Positions 17,077 through 26,645 of a DNA stretch of 64,000 bases are shown here, in pieces. Source of the stretch: Cyanobacteriota bacterium (GTDB lineage Bacteria; Cyanobacteriota; Cyanobacteriia; CACIAM-69d). Location of the stretch: positions 248,001 through 312,000 of the forward strand of contig JAKRSF010000010.1 of the NCBI GenBank assembly GCA_022402445.1, read 5' to 3'. Numbering within the stretch: the stretch's first letter is position 1; each line of letters opens with the position of its first letter. Under the pieces are notes generated by a model. The model was given only the letters and a program-made list of their open reading frames with translations, ran no database searches and was not told the DNA's origin. The translations under genes and the position numbers were made by a program.

Positions 17077-17411
17077 CCTTCAGTTTGCAGCCCAACATTC
17101 ATCACCCCAGCCGCCTCATCAACTGGCCGGTGCCCGCCATGCCAGCTTTGTAACTGGACCAAGGCCGGAAACCGGCTCCGGAACCCCCTCGTCAAGGCAG
17201 GAAGGAAGGGACAGTTAGGAGAACAAACCCAGGAAAAAAAGCAATTCATTCCATGGTCCATGGGGTTTTAGGAAAACTCGCTGAATAGGCAAACCATAGT
17301 CGGCATTCCTAAACCTTTGAATATCCATCCATGAATTAAATTCCTGCCAAGATTCCCCGATCTTCCCTTCCGTTGCCAACCGATTCATAACCCCTGACGA
17401 GGACATTTCCC
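17077..17411. other. Structured intergenic region; candidate small RNA or long leader
   Basis: No gene seen. Between 17121 and 17217 several stems can form: CTGGC (17123-17127) with GCCAG (17141-17145), GCCGG (17164-17168) with CCGGC (17172-17176) around AAA, and TAACTG (17151-17156) with CAGTTA (17212-17217) enclosing the second hairpin. A purine-rich stretch containing GGAAGGAAGG follows. It could be a small RNA or the 5' leader of the SLH-protein gene. The last 190 bases are AT-richer and contain CCATGGTCCATGG at 17251-17263. Confidence 0.3.
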
Positions 17412-18692
17412 ATGGCACTGATCAAACGCTGGAAAGCTACCACCGCCCTGCTGCTGACCCTGGGCATGAACGCCACGACCCTGGCTCCCCTGGTGGCGGC
17501 CCCCTTCGTGATGCCCCAGCCGGCGGCGGCCCAAGCCTTTAGCTTCCCCGATGTGCCCAGCGGCTATTGGGCGAAGGAGTATATTGATGCCCTAGTGGCG
17601 AGAAATGTATTGGCGGGTTTCCCCGATGGCACGTTCCGCCCCGATGCGCCCGTGACCCGCGCCCAGTTTTCTTCGATGCTCCAGGCGGTCTATCGCGGCA
17701 ATAAGCCGACGGTGCGCAATGCGATCGGTTTCCGCGATGTGCCGAGCAACCATTGGGCTTCCCAATCGATCCGCACGGCCTATGAGTTGGGCTTCCTTTC
17801 GGGCTATCCCGACAGCATCTTTTTGCCGGAGCAAAATATCCCCCGGGAACAGGTTTTGGTGGCCCTGGCCAATGGCTTGAACTATCGGGCGAATAATCCG
17901 GTGGATCAGGTGATTTCGGGCACGTTTAATGATGGGTATGCCATTTCTGATTTTGCGCGCCCCGCGATCGCGGCGGCCACGGAGAAGCGGATGGTGGTGA
18001 ACTACCCCAGCCCGAGCACCCTGAATCCGGGGCGCAATGCCACGCGGGCGGAGGTGGCGGCGTTCCTCTATCAGGCGCTGTTGAGCGAGGGGCGCGTGGG
18101 GGCGATTCCGTCGGCCTATGTGGCGTCCTATCAGCAGCAGCCCGGTGGGGGCATGACGGACTATCGCATTGCGGCGGGGACGTCGCTGCCGGTGACCTAT
18201 GAGCGGGATCAGATTGTGCTGATGCCGGATGAGACGGTGCCGGTGACCTTCCGCCTGAGCGCGAATATCACGACGCCGGATGGGCGGGTGCTGATCCCGG
18301 CGGGTAGCCAGGTGAGCGGTGAATTCCGTCCGGCGGGCGAGGGTCGCACCCAGTTTGTGGCCCAAACGTTGGTGGAGCCGAATGGCACCCAGCGCACCCT
18401 GTCGGCGCGATCGGCGGCCCTGGCGACGACGGATACGATTCGGGAGGGGGCTAACCTGAGCCGCTTCCTGAAGAATACGGCCATCGGTACGGCGGCGGGG
18501 GCTGCGATCGCGGCGGTGACGGGCGATCGCGTGATTGCCACGGAGGATCTGCTGATCGGCGCGGCGGGCGGCGGGGTGCTGAGCTTGATTCAGCGCTTCC
18601 TGGGCCGCAACAGTGTCGATGTGGTGGTGGTGCAACCGGCGACGGGGCTTGATCTGACCCTCGATCGCGATCTGATGGTGGCGGCCCGCTAG
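17412..18692 (+). CDS. S-layer-homology (SLH) domain protein, exported
   Basis: The 426-residue protein has an N-terminal export signal (about 1-41, ending AAAQA) and three SLH domains (about 43-235) with typical DVPSGYWAKEYIDALV, FPDGTFRPDAPVTRAQFSSM and DVPSNHWASQSI segments. SLH domains anchor proteins to the peptidoglycan-linked polymer. The C-terminal half (about 250-426) is beta-rich, includes LIPAGSQVSGEFRPAG, a small glycine/alanine-rich hydrophobic stretch and RNSVDVVVVQPATGLDLTL; it recalls TrbI/VirB10-like barrels seen in other cyanobacterial SLH proteins, but this match is weak. It is monocistronic. Confidence 0.88.
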   Translation: MALIKRWKATTALLLTLGMNATTLAPLVAAPFVMPQPAAAQAFSFPDVPSGYWAKEYIDALVARNVLAGFPDGTFRPDAPVTRAQFSSMLQAVYRGNKPTVRNAIGFRDVPSNHWASQSIRTAYELGFLSGYPDSIFLPEQNIPREQVLVALANGLNYRANNPVDQVISGTFNDGYAISDFARPAIAAATEKRMVVNYPSPSTLNPGRNATRAEVAAFLYQALLSEGRVGAIPSAYVASYQQQPGGGMTDYRIAAGTSLPVTYERDQIVLMPDETVPVTFRLSANITTPDGRVLIPAGSQVSGEFRPAGEGRTQFVAQTLVEPNGTQRTLSARSAALATTDTIREGANLSRFLKNTAIGTAAGAAIAAVTGDRVIATEDLLIGAAGGGVLSLIQRFLGRNSVDVVVVQPATGLDLTLDRDLMVAAR

Positions 18693-18712
18693 TCGGTTTA
18701 CCCGTTGGTTCA

Positions 18713-20164
18713 CTAGCTGGCTGAGGCTGGGGGCGGGTGGGGTTGTTGAGATTCCCGCTCCCGCTGAAGCCAGGTGAGGAGGCGCGATCGCTCAATTTTT
18801 CCCTGGGCATTACGGGGGAGTTGGGCGATCGCGTAGCCGTATTTGGGGCATTTGTAGGGGCTGAGGCGATCGCGCAGGGCGGCCCGCAGGTGGTCCCAGG
18901 ATTGGTAGCGATCGCTGGGGACGTAGGTGGCGGTGATGGCTTGGCCCCAGTCGCGATCGGGCAGGCCGATGACGCAGGCATCCTTGACGAGGCCCGTGGC
19001 CAGGAGCGCCGCTTCGACTTCCTGGGGATGGACTTTCTCGCCGCCGGTGATGAGGGTGTGGCTGCGGCGACCGAGGAGATGTAGATGGCCCGCGTGGTCA
19101 AAATAGCCCAGGTCGTCGGTGAGCCAGGGGCGATCGCGGCGGGGGGATTCTAGGGCTTGCGGATCGTCGGGATGGGCGAGGTAGCCCAAAAAGAGGGAGG
19201 GGCCTTGGATGGCGATCGCGCCCGGTTGTTGGGGGGGGGCGGGGCGATCGCGCTCCAGATCCCAGGGGATGACGGTGGCGTGGGGTAGGGGGGGGCCGGT
19301 GCTGGCGGCTCCGGCCAAAAAATCCTGGGGGTGGAGGGTGGCGACCTGGGCGGCGGTTTCGGTCATACCGTAGGTGGGGGCGAGGCGGATCGAGGCTTGG
19401 CGGGCGCGATCGAGCAGGTCCGGCCAGGGGGGCGCGCCGCCGAGGAGGACCGTTTGGAATTGCCGGAGCCACGCTGCGCCGCCGGGATCTGCCAAAAGCC
19501 GCGCCAGTTGGGTGGGCACCAGGGAGAGGAATGGGGATGAAAATTCAGGGCGGGCGGGCATGGGGGGCCGGGGGCGATCGCGCTTTGCCAGGGCCAGACA
19601 GCCGCCGGACCGGGCGCAGCGCAGCAGTTGCATCAGGCCGCTGACGTGGTGCAGGGGCAGGGTGCAGAGGGAATTGACGCGGCCCTCGGGGAGATCGGCG
19701 GCGAAATGGCCACAAAATCCGGCGACGGCGGCCCCCAGACTGGCCCCATCGTGGAGGGCGAATTTGATCTGGCCGGAACTGCCGCCGGTGGGGATGGCGA
19801 TCGCGCCGGGAAAGATTGGCCCCTGGGGATTTGAGTGGGGATTGGGGTGGTGATTAATCCAATCGCTCCATAGAATTTCCGGCTGGGCGAGGGCGATCGC
19901 CTGGGCCTGTTCCGACGGGCTCCAGCGGGGATCGGCGAGGATGACGGTGGCTCCGGCGGCGGTGGCGGCGAGGAAATCCCGAAGAAATGCACCGGGATCG
20001 GCCCTGGCGATCAGTACCCGTTGACCGGCCTGGAGTTGGGACGATCGCGCGATCGCCGTCGCCAAGATCCCATCCCCATCGGCTCCCCAAATCCATGGCC
20101 CCAGGTGGGTCGGGCGCGATCGCAACCGATCCAACAAATTCGCCAACTCCATCGCGGCGGCCAT
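18713..20164 (-). CDS. menE: o-Succinylbenzoate-CoA ligase MenE
   Basis: MenE activates o-succinylbenzoate with ATP and CoA for phylloquinone synthesis. The 483-residue ANL-superfamily enzyme has the phosphate loop PTGGSSGQIKFALHDG, the APTYGMTETAAQVATLHP segment, the hinge-preceding WLTDDLGYFD with GRRSHTLITGGEKVHP, and the catalytic Lys in NAQGKIERSRL. Assignment as MenE rather than another acyl-CoA ligase rests on its place in the men cluster, 3 bases after the menC stop. Confidence 0.93.
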   Translation of the reverse strand: MAAAMELANLLDRLRSRPTHLGPWIWGADGDGILATAIARSSQLQAGQRVLIARADPGAFLRDFLAATAAGATVILADPRWSPSEQAQAIALAQPEILWSDWINHHPNPHSNPQGPIFPGAIAIPTGGSSGQIKFALHDGASLGAAVAGFCGHFAADLPEGRVNSLCTLPLHHVSGLMQLLRCARSGGCLALAKRDRPRPPMPARPEFSSPFLSLVPTQLARLLADPGGAAWLRQFQTVLLGGAPPWPDLLDRARQASIRLAPTYGMTETAAQVATLHPQDFLAGAASTGPPLPHATVIPWDLERDRPAPPQQPGAIAIQGPSLFLGYLAHPDDPQALESPRRDRPWLTDDLGYFDHAGHLHLLGRRSHTLITGGEKVHPQEVEAALLATGLVKDACVIGLPDRDWGQAITATYVPSDRYQSWDHLRAALRDRLSPYKCPKYGYAIAQLPRNAQGKIERSRLLTWLQRERESQQPHPPPASAS

Positions 20165-20167
20165 GTT

Positions 20168-21157
20168 CTACAGATCCTCCCGCAGGCGCTGCCACCAGTC
20201 CGCCGGGAGCGGTTCGAGCCACGCCGCCGTACCGATTCCCAGGGCGCGATCGCTGGGTAGCTGGTCCGCGATCGCCGCAATTGCCCCCAACCCCACCGCC
20301 GTTTCAAACACCGACGACAGAACCACATCCAGGGCGCGATCGCGGATCAACGCCAGCAATTCCAGCGGATCCCCCGCGATCGCCGGTTTAATAATCACCG
20401 GCCCGCCCCAGCCGCGATCGTGGCACCGCCGCAACTGCGCCACCGTCGCCACCGACTCATCCAGGGCGATCACCGTGCCAAACTCCGCCGCCAGCCCCTG
20501 CATCGCCATCTCCTGACCGGGCGGCAGGGGTTGCTCCAAAAATTCCACACGATCCCCCGCGCGATCGCAGGCCGTCAGCCATTGGCGAGTAGCCTCTTCG
20601 TCCAGCGCCCCATTGGCATCGAGCCGCAGCCGCCCCCCCGCCGGTAACGGTTCCAAAATCTGTTCAAACAGCGCCAATTCCGCCCGAGGATCCGCCACGC
20701 CAATTTTCCACTTGAACGTGCGGTGGCCCCGATCCCACAACTGCGGCAACCGCGCGATCGCCCCGGCCCCCGCTGGCAACAGGCCCGCCACCCGTTCCGG
20801 CGCAATTTTCGGATCCTCCCCCAGGGGCCACGGCGGCCACGACGCGATCGCCATCCCCAGGGCAAACCGGCAGGCGGGCAACGGGTCAGGGATCGCTGCG
20901 ATCGCCCCCCGATCCACACCATTTTTGAAAGGCTCCAGGGCCGCGATCGCCGCCTCAAGGGTCTCCGTCCCGAACCAGGGCACCGGGGCCAATTCCCCAA
21001 AGGTTGCGCGTCCTCGGCCATCCGTCAGACGAATAATCGCCCCCTCCCGCCAAGCCCAAGGGCCATGGGCCGTCACCAAAGGTTTTAGGAAACGCCGCCG
21101 ATAGGAGAACACCGCCAGCCGCGATCGCCGATCCCCAGGATATTGCGCCGCCGCCAT
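20168..21157 (-). CDS. menC: o-Succinylbenzoate synthase MenC
   Basis: MenC dehydrates SHCHC to o-succinylbenzoate. The 329-residue enolase-superfamily enzyme has the catalytic FKWKIG lysine motif (K-x-K), metal ligands in LRLDANGAL, EFLEQPLPP and IALDES, and the second catalytic Lys in VIIKPAIAG. It overlaps neither neighbour but is packed tightly: 6 bases after menA and 3 before menE, so the three genes form one operon. Confidence 0.95.
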   Translation of the reverse strand: MAAAQYPGDRRSRLAVFSYRRRFLKPLVTAHGPWAWREGAIIRLTDGRGRATFGELAPVPWFGTETLEAAIAALEPFKNGVDRGAIAAIPDPLPACRFALGMAIASWPPWPLGEDPKIAPERVAGLLPAGAGAIARLPQLWDRGHRTFKWKIGVADPRAELALFEQILEPLPAGGRLRLDANGALDEEATRQWLTACDRAGDRVEFLEQPLPPGQEMAMQGLAAEFGTVIALDESVATVAQLRRCHDRGWGGPVIIKPAIAGDPLELLALIRDRALDVVLSSVFETAVGLGAIAAIADQLPSDRALGIGTAAWLEPLPADWWQRLREDL

Positions 21158-21163
21158 CGTCCC

Positions 21164-22174
21164 CTAAATTCCCCAGAGAGGCAGCAACAGGCCCAGGCCA
21201 AACAGCAGGCCACTCCAGAAATGAAGCGCCACCGCAATGAACTTAGAATTACTCACCGCCGCCGGTTGGTCATGGTGTACCCCCACATGGCGGCAAAGCT
21301 GCACCGCCCAGGGCAAACTCAGGCCACACAGCAGCGTCCACACCGGCAGCGCCCCCGCGATCGCCGCCACCCCCACCGGCCCAAAGGCCAAAACGCACAG
21401 CCAGGGCAGCAACTCCGCCGATCGCCGCGTCCCCAACCGCACCACCGGCGATCGCTTCCCCGCCGCCAGATCATCCGCCACCTGATGGAAATGGGAGCAG
21501 AACAAAATCAAACTCGTGGTGATCCCCACAAAACTCGACGCCGCGATCGCGCCCCCCACCGGCACCACCCACGCCCCCGTCTGGCCATAGGCCGCCGCCA
21601 GAACCCCCAACGGCCCAAAGGTGACAAAACAAATCACCTCCCCCAACCCCAGATAGCCCAACCGGAACGGCGGCCCCTGGTACAGATAGCCCCCAAAACA
21701 GGCCAGCAGCAGCAGCACCAACACCGTCGGATCCCCCTGGCCCCAGCACAGGAGCGCGATCGCCGCGATCGCTACCCCCAGAAACCCATTGGCAATCCAA
21801 AACACCAAATCCCGCCGCCCCGTCAGGTTCACCACCGAATGGGCCTTATTCACATCGATGCCCGTCGCCGCATCGAACACATCATTGGTCAGATTTTCCC
21901 AGGCAATAATCGCGATCGCCGCCCCCAGCAGCAGACCAAAGCGCCCCCAATCCACCGCTTCCGCCGCGATCGCCCCCAGGGCCGTCCCCACCCAAATCGG
22001 CACCACCGCCACCGTATACATGGGCGGTTTGATCGCCGCGAGCCACAGCCGCCGCCGATCCACCGCTGGCCCCGGCTGAACTTTTTCTGGCCCTGTCCCT
22101 GGGGCCGGAGCGGGCATCGTAGATCGCCCCTTCAGATCCGTCGATTGGGGCGGGCGAAGCGTTGAAAAATCCAT
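21164..22174 (-). CDS. menA: 2-Carboxy-1,4-naphthoquinone phytyltransferase MenA
   Basis: MenA attaches the phytyl chain to the naphthoquinone ring, making the phylloquinone precursor used by photosystem I. The 336-residue UbiA-family membrane protein has the first Asp motif NLTNDVFDAATGID and the second HFHQVADDLAAGKRSPVVRLG, with about eight or nine hydrophobic helices. The N-terminal 40 residues are polar and Pro-rich; an internal Met (MPAPAPG) about 20 residues in is an alternative start. First gene of the menA-menC-menE operon, divergent from menF. Confidence 0.95.
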   Translation of the reverse strand: MDFSTLRPPQSTDLKGRSTMPAPAPGTGPEKVQPGPAVDRRRLWLAAIKPPMYTVAVVPIWVGTALGAIAAEAVDWGRFGLLLGAAIAIIAWENLTNDVFDAATGIDVNKAHSVVNLTGRRDLVFWIANGFLGVAIAAIALLCWGQGDPTVLVLLLLACFGGYLYQGPPFRLGYLGLGEVICFVTFGPLGVLAAAYGQTGAWVVPVGGAIAASSFVGITTSLILFCSHFHQVADDLAAGKRSPVVRLGTRRSAELLPWLCVLAFGPVGVAAIAGALPVWTLLCGLSLPWAVQLCRHVGVHHDQPAAVSNSKFIAVALHFWSGLLFGLGLLLPLWGI

Positions 22175-22516
22175 AAAAAACTCCCCTCAGCGCCCTCGAT
22201 TCGGCGCGGCACGCATCCTAAAAACACTTAAAAATTCAAAACCGCCCCCGGAGTCGCCCCGCGATCGCCACGCACCGCCCCGAAGCACCCCCAAAGCGCC
22301 CTAAATTATAGGGGACGATCCGCCCGCCCCCGCCCCCACGAAAGAAGTTGACATAAACCCAGCCCCACCGCGCCCCGCCGCCCCCGCGCCCCCAGGCACC
22401 CCAGGGCCAGAGAGCCGGGATCAAAAGATTCCATTAAGATAGCCATAGTTTGAAATTTATCCATTTGCGGATAAAAATTAACTTTTTTTAAATCCCCGTC
22501 GAGACCTCGCAGCTCA
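22175..22516. other. Divergent promoter region between menA and menF
   Basis: No gene. The left part is very C-rich; bases about 22430-22495 are AT-rich (TAAGATAGCCATAG, and a run of T residues at 22483-22489) and are the likely site of the menF promoter. No clear operator or riboswitch is seen. Confidence 0.5.
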
Positions 22517-24019
22517 ATGCTAAGCGCACCGGATCGAACGATTGCATTTGAGAGCCATAAAACGCTCTACCGCGCGATAAAAGAGACGATTGAAGCCGCC
22601 CGTCGCAGCGTTTCTTGGCAATTATTTAGCATCTCCTTCGACATTTCACCGGTTGATCCCCTCGGGGTTTTTGATGCCTTGACGGCGGTGGATGGGCGGA
22701 ATTTTTATTTTGAAAAACCCGATCGCGGTGAGGCGATCGTGGCCTGGGATGAGGCGGCAACCCAAACGGTGACGGGGGGCCGTCGCTTCCAGGAGGCCCA
22801 AGCCTTTGTGGACCACTGCCGGGGGCGATCGCACCATTTCGGCGTAGGCATTGGCGATCGCGGCTTCTGTGGACCCACGTTCATCTGCAATTTCCCCTTC
22901 CTCGATTCCCCCCAGGGCCAGGGGCCATTTAGCCAAGGGACCGTCACCGTGCCCCGCTGGTGCTACGGCCACCGCCCCGATCGCCAGGGCCGCCTGCGGG
23001 CAATTTTTACGGCCGTCCGGCGCATCGATCCCCGGACGGCCCCGGAACCCCTGTGCCATGAGATTTTGCAGCAGCTTGATCGCCTGTGCCACGGCCTGCC
23101 GGTGGGGGTGCCCTGGCGGGGGGGACGGCCCGGAATGGTGACGCCGCCCCTGCGATCGGTGGCCCCGGTGCCGGTGGCCCTGCTGCGGGGGGAAACCTTT
23201 GAGGCGGCGGTGGCGGCGGCCCTTGAGGACATCCAGCGCCAGCGCCTGCGGAAGGTGGTCCTGGCCCATGCGCTGGATCTGGAACTGGGGCGTGCCCTGG
23301 GGCTCGATCCGGCCGTGGGCCACCCCGCCACCCTGCTGGGGAACCTGCGCGATCGCTACCCCAACTGCTACAGCTTTGCCCTCGGGGACGGCCAGGGGCG
23401 CACCTTCCTGGGGGCCAGCCCCGAGCGGCTCGTGCGCCTCGACCAAACCGGCCCCGGCGGCCCGCGCCTGTATACGGAAGCCCTGGCCGGGTCCGCCCCC
23501 CGAGGCACCACCCCCCAGGAGGATCGGGTCATTGGCGATCGCCTCCTGCGCAGCCCCAAGGAACTCTACGAACATGCGTTGGTGGCGGATTTCATCGTCG
23601 GTTGCCTTCAGGATCTAGGGGCCACCGTCGATCGCCCACCCCAGCCCCAGTTGCACAAACTCGCCAATATCCAGCACCTCCACGCGCCGATCGCGGGGCA
23701 CCTGAAGCATCCCCTCGATCCCCTGGCGGCGGTGGCAGCCCTGCACCCCACCCCAGCGGTGGCGGGCACCCCACGGGACGCGGCGATCGCGGCGATCGCC
23801 CGGTATGAAGCCTTTGATCGCGGCCCCTACGCCGCCCCCCTCGGGTGGATCGACAGCCAGGGGAACGCCGAATTTGCCGTGGGCATTCGCTGCGCCCTGC
23901 TCGATGGCGATCGCGCCCGACTCTACGGCGGCGCAGGCATCGTCGCCGGATCCACCCCCCAGCGGGAACGGGCCGAAATCCAGCTCAAACTGCAAGCCCT
24001 CCTCGCCGCCCTCGTCTAG
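22517..24019 (+). CDS. menF: Isochorismate synthase MenF
   Basis: MenF converts chorismate to isochorismate, committing it to phylloquinone synthesis. The 500-residue chorismate-binding enzyme has RLRKVVLAHALDLEL, FLGASPERLVRL, EALAGSAPRGTTPQEDR, the LHKLANIQHLHAPIAG metal/substrate segment and GGAGIVAGSTPQRERAEIQLK at the end. The pairing of menF with a divergent menA-menC-menE operon resembles other cyanobacteria. menB, menD and menH are not in the window. Confidence 0.95.
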   Translation: MLSAPDRTIAFESHKTLYRAIKETIEAARRSVSWQLFSISFDISPVDPLGVFDALTAVDGRNFYFEKPDRGEAIVAWDEAATQTVTGGRRFQEAQAFVDHCRGRSHHFGVGIGDRGFCGPTFICNFPFLDSPQGQGPFSQGTVTVPRWCYGHRPDRQGRLRAIFTAVRRIDPRTAPEPLCHEILQQLDRLCHGLPVGVPWRGGRPGMVTPPLRSVAPVPVALLRGETFEAAVAAALEDIQRQRLRKVVLAHALDLELGRALGLDPAVGHPATLLGNLRDRYPNCYSFALGDGQGRTFLGASPERLVRLDQTGPGGPRLYTEALAGSAPRGTTPQEDRVIGDRLLRSPKELYEHALVADFIVGCLQDLGATVDRPPQPQLHKLANIQHLHAPIAGHLKHPLDPLAAVAALHPTPAVAGTPRDAAIAAIARYEAFDRGPYAAPLGWIDSQGNAEFAVGIRCALLDGDRARLYGGAGIVAGSTPQRERAEIQLKLQALLAALV

Positions 24020-24282
24020 GGACCGGGCCAAGGTCCGCCCGTGGAAAACCAGGGGCCGAGATGAGCCACCCAAGGCCCCGACGCCCCCTCCGCTAGGCGA
24101 TGGCCCCCCACCTGCGGGGAATATGTCACAATTCGCAATGTTCCCGCAATTCAGGGCCAATGGCCCCCCCAGGGGCGTCTGGGCGTTCCCAGGGGCGATC
24201 GCCCTGGGGCATCCTCAGACCCCCGACCCCCCTCGGGTCCCCTCTTCCTATAATTAGTCGGTCACGAATCCTTTCGTCCTTG

Positions 24283-24792
24283 ATGATGCTGAACCAACTG
24301 CGAACCTTCGTCGCCTGCGGGGCGATCGCCCTGCTGCTGTGGCTAGCGAATCCCATGGCCCCCGCCCTGGCCGCCAGCTCCGCCGCCATTCGGGCCTATG
24401 ACGACGCCGCGATCGCCGATCTCAACTTCGCCGGTCAGAACCTCGCCGCCCAGGAATTCAGCGACGCCCAGCTCGACGGAGCCAACTTCAGCGGAGCCGA
24501 CCTGCGGGGGGTCGTCTTCAACGGCAGCAGCCTCAAGGGGGCCAACCTCGCCAACGCCGACTTCAGTGACGGCATCGGTTACCTGAGCAACTTCCAGGGG
24601 GCCGACCTCACCAACGCCGTCTTCGCGTCTGCGATGTTGCTGCGATCGCGGTTTGATGGTGCCAAAATTGAGGGAGCCGACTTTACATTCGCTGTCCTCG
24701 ATCGCGTGCAGATCAGCAATCTGTGCAAACACGCGACCGGCACCAATCCCAAAACGGGTGCAGACACGCGCGAGTCGCTGGAGTGTCCCTAG
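24283..24792 (+). CDS. Exported pentapeptide-repeat protein, probably thylakoid-lumenal
   Basis: The 169-residue product starts MMLNQLRTFVACGAIALLLW with a signal peptide ending near APALAA (residue 31). Pentapeptide repeats of the A(D/N)Lxx type run from about 45 to 145 (DGANFSGADLRG, KGANLANADF, QGADLTNAVF), forming a right-handed beta-helix. The end, ISNLCKHATGTNPKTGADT, with paired Cys residues resembles lumenal pentapeptide proteins of cyanobacteria and chloroplasts (TL17/TL20.3-like). Molecular role unknown. Start at ATG 24283 or 24286. A TATAAT box lies at 24249-24254. Confidence 0.85.
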   Translation: MMLNQLRTFVACGAIALLLWLANPMAPALAASSAAIRAYDDAAIADLNFAGQNLAAQEFSDAQLDGANFSGADLRGVVFNGSSLKGANLANADFSDGIGYLSNFQGADLTNAVFASAMLLRSRFDGAKIEGADFTFAVLDRVQISNLCKHATGTNPKTGADTRESLECP

Positions 24793-25020
24793 CGGGGCGA
24801 CGCTCCATCATCACATCAGGCAGCGGGTCCGGCCCCGACGGGCTCCAATCCATTCTTCAACGATTGATTGGCAGATCGGGCCACCGGACACCAGACCCCT
24901 CAAGCGACCAGCGCAGCGCTTACTTTTTTGGAAAGATACACAGAGAGGTCAGTTTGCTTGGCTGCTTCACTGAGGGTTTATGTCGCACAATCGGGTGAAG
25001 GTATCGGGGTAGGAAGCGCC

Positions 25021-26424
25021 ATGAGTCGAGAACACGCTCGCGAGGAATGCCTAGGCAAGCTGCGGTGGGCCACCCAGGAATTGGGCCTGAATGTTCCCCC
25101 TGACAAGCTTGATAAGACCGCATCGATTATCGTCCAGACGATGACGGGGCCGTGGCGCTATTTCCATACCCCGGACCATATCTTCGAGGTGGGGGGCGAT
25201 GAGGATCCCCTGGAGGTGCTCTCGGCCCTCTTCCACGATCTGGTGTATGTGCAGGTCGATCGCAGCGTCAATTTCAACCTGAGCTATTACGTGGCTCCGT
25301 TCATCCGTGAGGAGGGGGAGTCGCTGATTATTCGCGATCAGGGGGAGTTGCCGAGCGATCGCATGTTGTCGATGGTGATGGATGTCTTTGGCTTCGAGCC
25401 GGGGCAGGTGCTCTCGCCCTATGTGGGCATGAATGAATTTTTGAGCGCCCTGGCGGGGGCCAAGATCCTGGAGGAGTTTTGCCCTGAGACGCTGATCGCC
25501 CAGATTTCCGCCTGCATTGAGGCGACGATCCCCTTCCGTCCCAAGAATGCGGAGGGTAAGAGCAATAGCGATATTTTGTTCGAGCGGCTGCTGCTGGTGC
25601 GCGATCGCTATGGCCTAGAGCTGGATGATATGGCCGTTGAGGAAACGGTGAAGCGATCGGTGCGCCTGTCCAACCGGGATGTGGGCAGTTTCGCCAACCC
25701 CAGCCCCGCCCGTTTCCTGGACAACACCTGGAGTCTGCTGCCGGAAACCAACCATAATCTGCGCTACGCCACCTCCTACACGGTGCATCAATACCGCATC
25801 GCCCTGGAGAAAATGGAGGGGTTCATGTGCTTTTTGGATCCGGAGCGGATTTTTCATCAGTTCCGGGGGGAGCCGGACGATGAGACCTACCAAAAGCTGG
25901 TGAACCAGGCTAGGGCGAATATGGAAATCGGGCGGCTGTATCTGGGCAGCAAGCTTTTTACGATCGCGTTCCTAGAAGCCCTATCGATGCGTTTTGGCAA
26001 GGACATTCCCCTGTCGATGCTGATGGGGGAAATGCCCACGGAGGGGTTTGCGGTGTCGGTGCTGGCGGACTTTTTGCCGGAGCCGGAGGAGCCCTTTGTG
26101 CCGCAGAGCGCGGTGGAGCAGGAGGTGCTGACCCTGGTGGAGGTGGGGCGGCTCCAGGATTTTGAGTACGACATCAAAAATTCCCCCCTGACGACGTTTA
26201 TGGTCAAGGCGATCGGCTTTGATGAAATCGTGCGTCTGCGGGATGAGGGGCGGCGCTTTTTCTCGGGGGAAATTTCCGGGGAGGAGTTTTTGAGCGAGTG
26301 CGATTCCCAGATGATTGCCCATGTGACGGAGGGTTTAGGCAAGTTGTTCGACAGTCGCAAGGCGGCGCTGCACGGGACGCGGGTGGTTCCTGGTCCGAAG
26401 GTGTCGGTGCCGAGGCCGGCCTAG
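25021..26424 (+). CDS. HD-domain-like protein with extended C-terminal region
   Basis: The 467-residue protein starts [20 protein letters not shown]. Residues 45-80 contain [11 protein letters not shown] and [14 protein letters not shown], giving His49, His53 and the His72-Asp73 pair expected of an HD-superfamily metal phosphohydrolase; the domain seems to continue to about 210. The remaining half is helical with no recognised motif ([36 protein letters not shown]). I recall whole-length relatives in other cyanobacteria, function unknown. The frame is open 51 codons upstream, but the ATG at 25021 fits the conserved start. Confidence 0.75.
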   Translation: MSREHAREECLGKLRWATQELGLNVPPDKLDKTASIIVQTMTGPWRYFHTPDHIFEVGGDEDPLEVLSALFHDLVYVQVDRSVNFNLSYYVAPFIREEGESLIIRDQGELPSDRMLSMVMDVFGFEPGQVLSPYVGMNEFLSALAGAKILEEFCPETLIAQISACIEATIPFRPKNAEGKSNSDILFERLLLVRDRYGLELDDMAVEETVKRSVRLSNRDVGSFANPSPARFLDNTWSLLPETNHNLRYATSYTVHQYRIALEKMEGFMCFLDPERIFHQFRGEPDDETYQKLVNQARANMEIGRLYLGSKLFTIAFLEALSMRFGKDIPLSMLMGEMPTEGFAVSVLADFLPEPEEPFVPQSAVEQEVLTLVEVGRLQDFEYDIKNSPLTTFMVKAIGFDEIVRLRDEGRRFFSGEISGEEFLSECDSQMIAHVTEGLGKLFDSRKAALHGTRVVPGPKVSVPRPA

Positions 26425-26455
26425 GGCGCTGTTGGGGGATTGTTGGGGGAGTGCG

Positions 26456-26638
26456 ATGGGACGGCAGCGGAAGAAGGCGGATTTTCCGAGCAAGGTGTGT
26501 CCGGTGTGCGATCGCCCGTTCGTGTGGCGCAAGAAGTGGGCGGACTGCTGGGAGGAGGTGAAATATTGCTCGGATCGCTGTCGGCGGCGGCGATTGCCCA
26601 CGTCTCCCGCTGAGGATCTAGGGCCTGAGGGCGATTAG
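26456..26638 (+). CDS. DUF2256 zinc-ribbon-like small protein
   Basis: The 60-residue protein has [18 protein letters not shown] followed by [12 protein letters not shown], the cysteine pattern of DUF2256, probably a small zinc-binding protein. Function is unknown. It begins 32 bases after the HD-domain gene stop on the same strand. Confidence 0.85.
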   Translation: MGRQRKKADFPSKVCPVCDRPFVWRKKWADCWEEVKYCSDRCRRRRLPTSPAEDLGPEGD

Positions 26639-26645
26639 GGGAGCA

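Noticed and set aside
17121-17220. Possible SRP (4.5S) RNA, because of GTCAAGGCAGGAAGGAAGG
   Set aside because: The conserved GGAA tetraloop needs a closing stem of type UCC/GGA on both sides; here the bases before GGAA cannot pair with those after it. Only the primary sequence is faintly similar.
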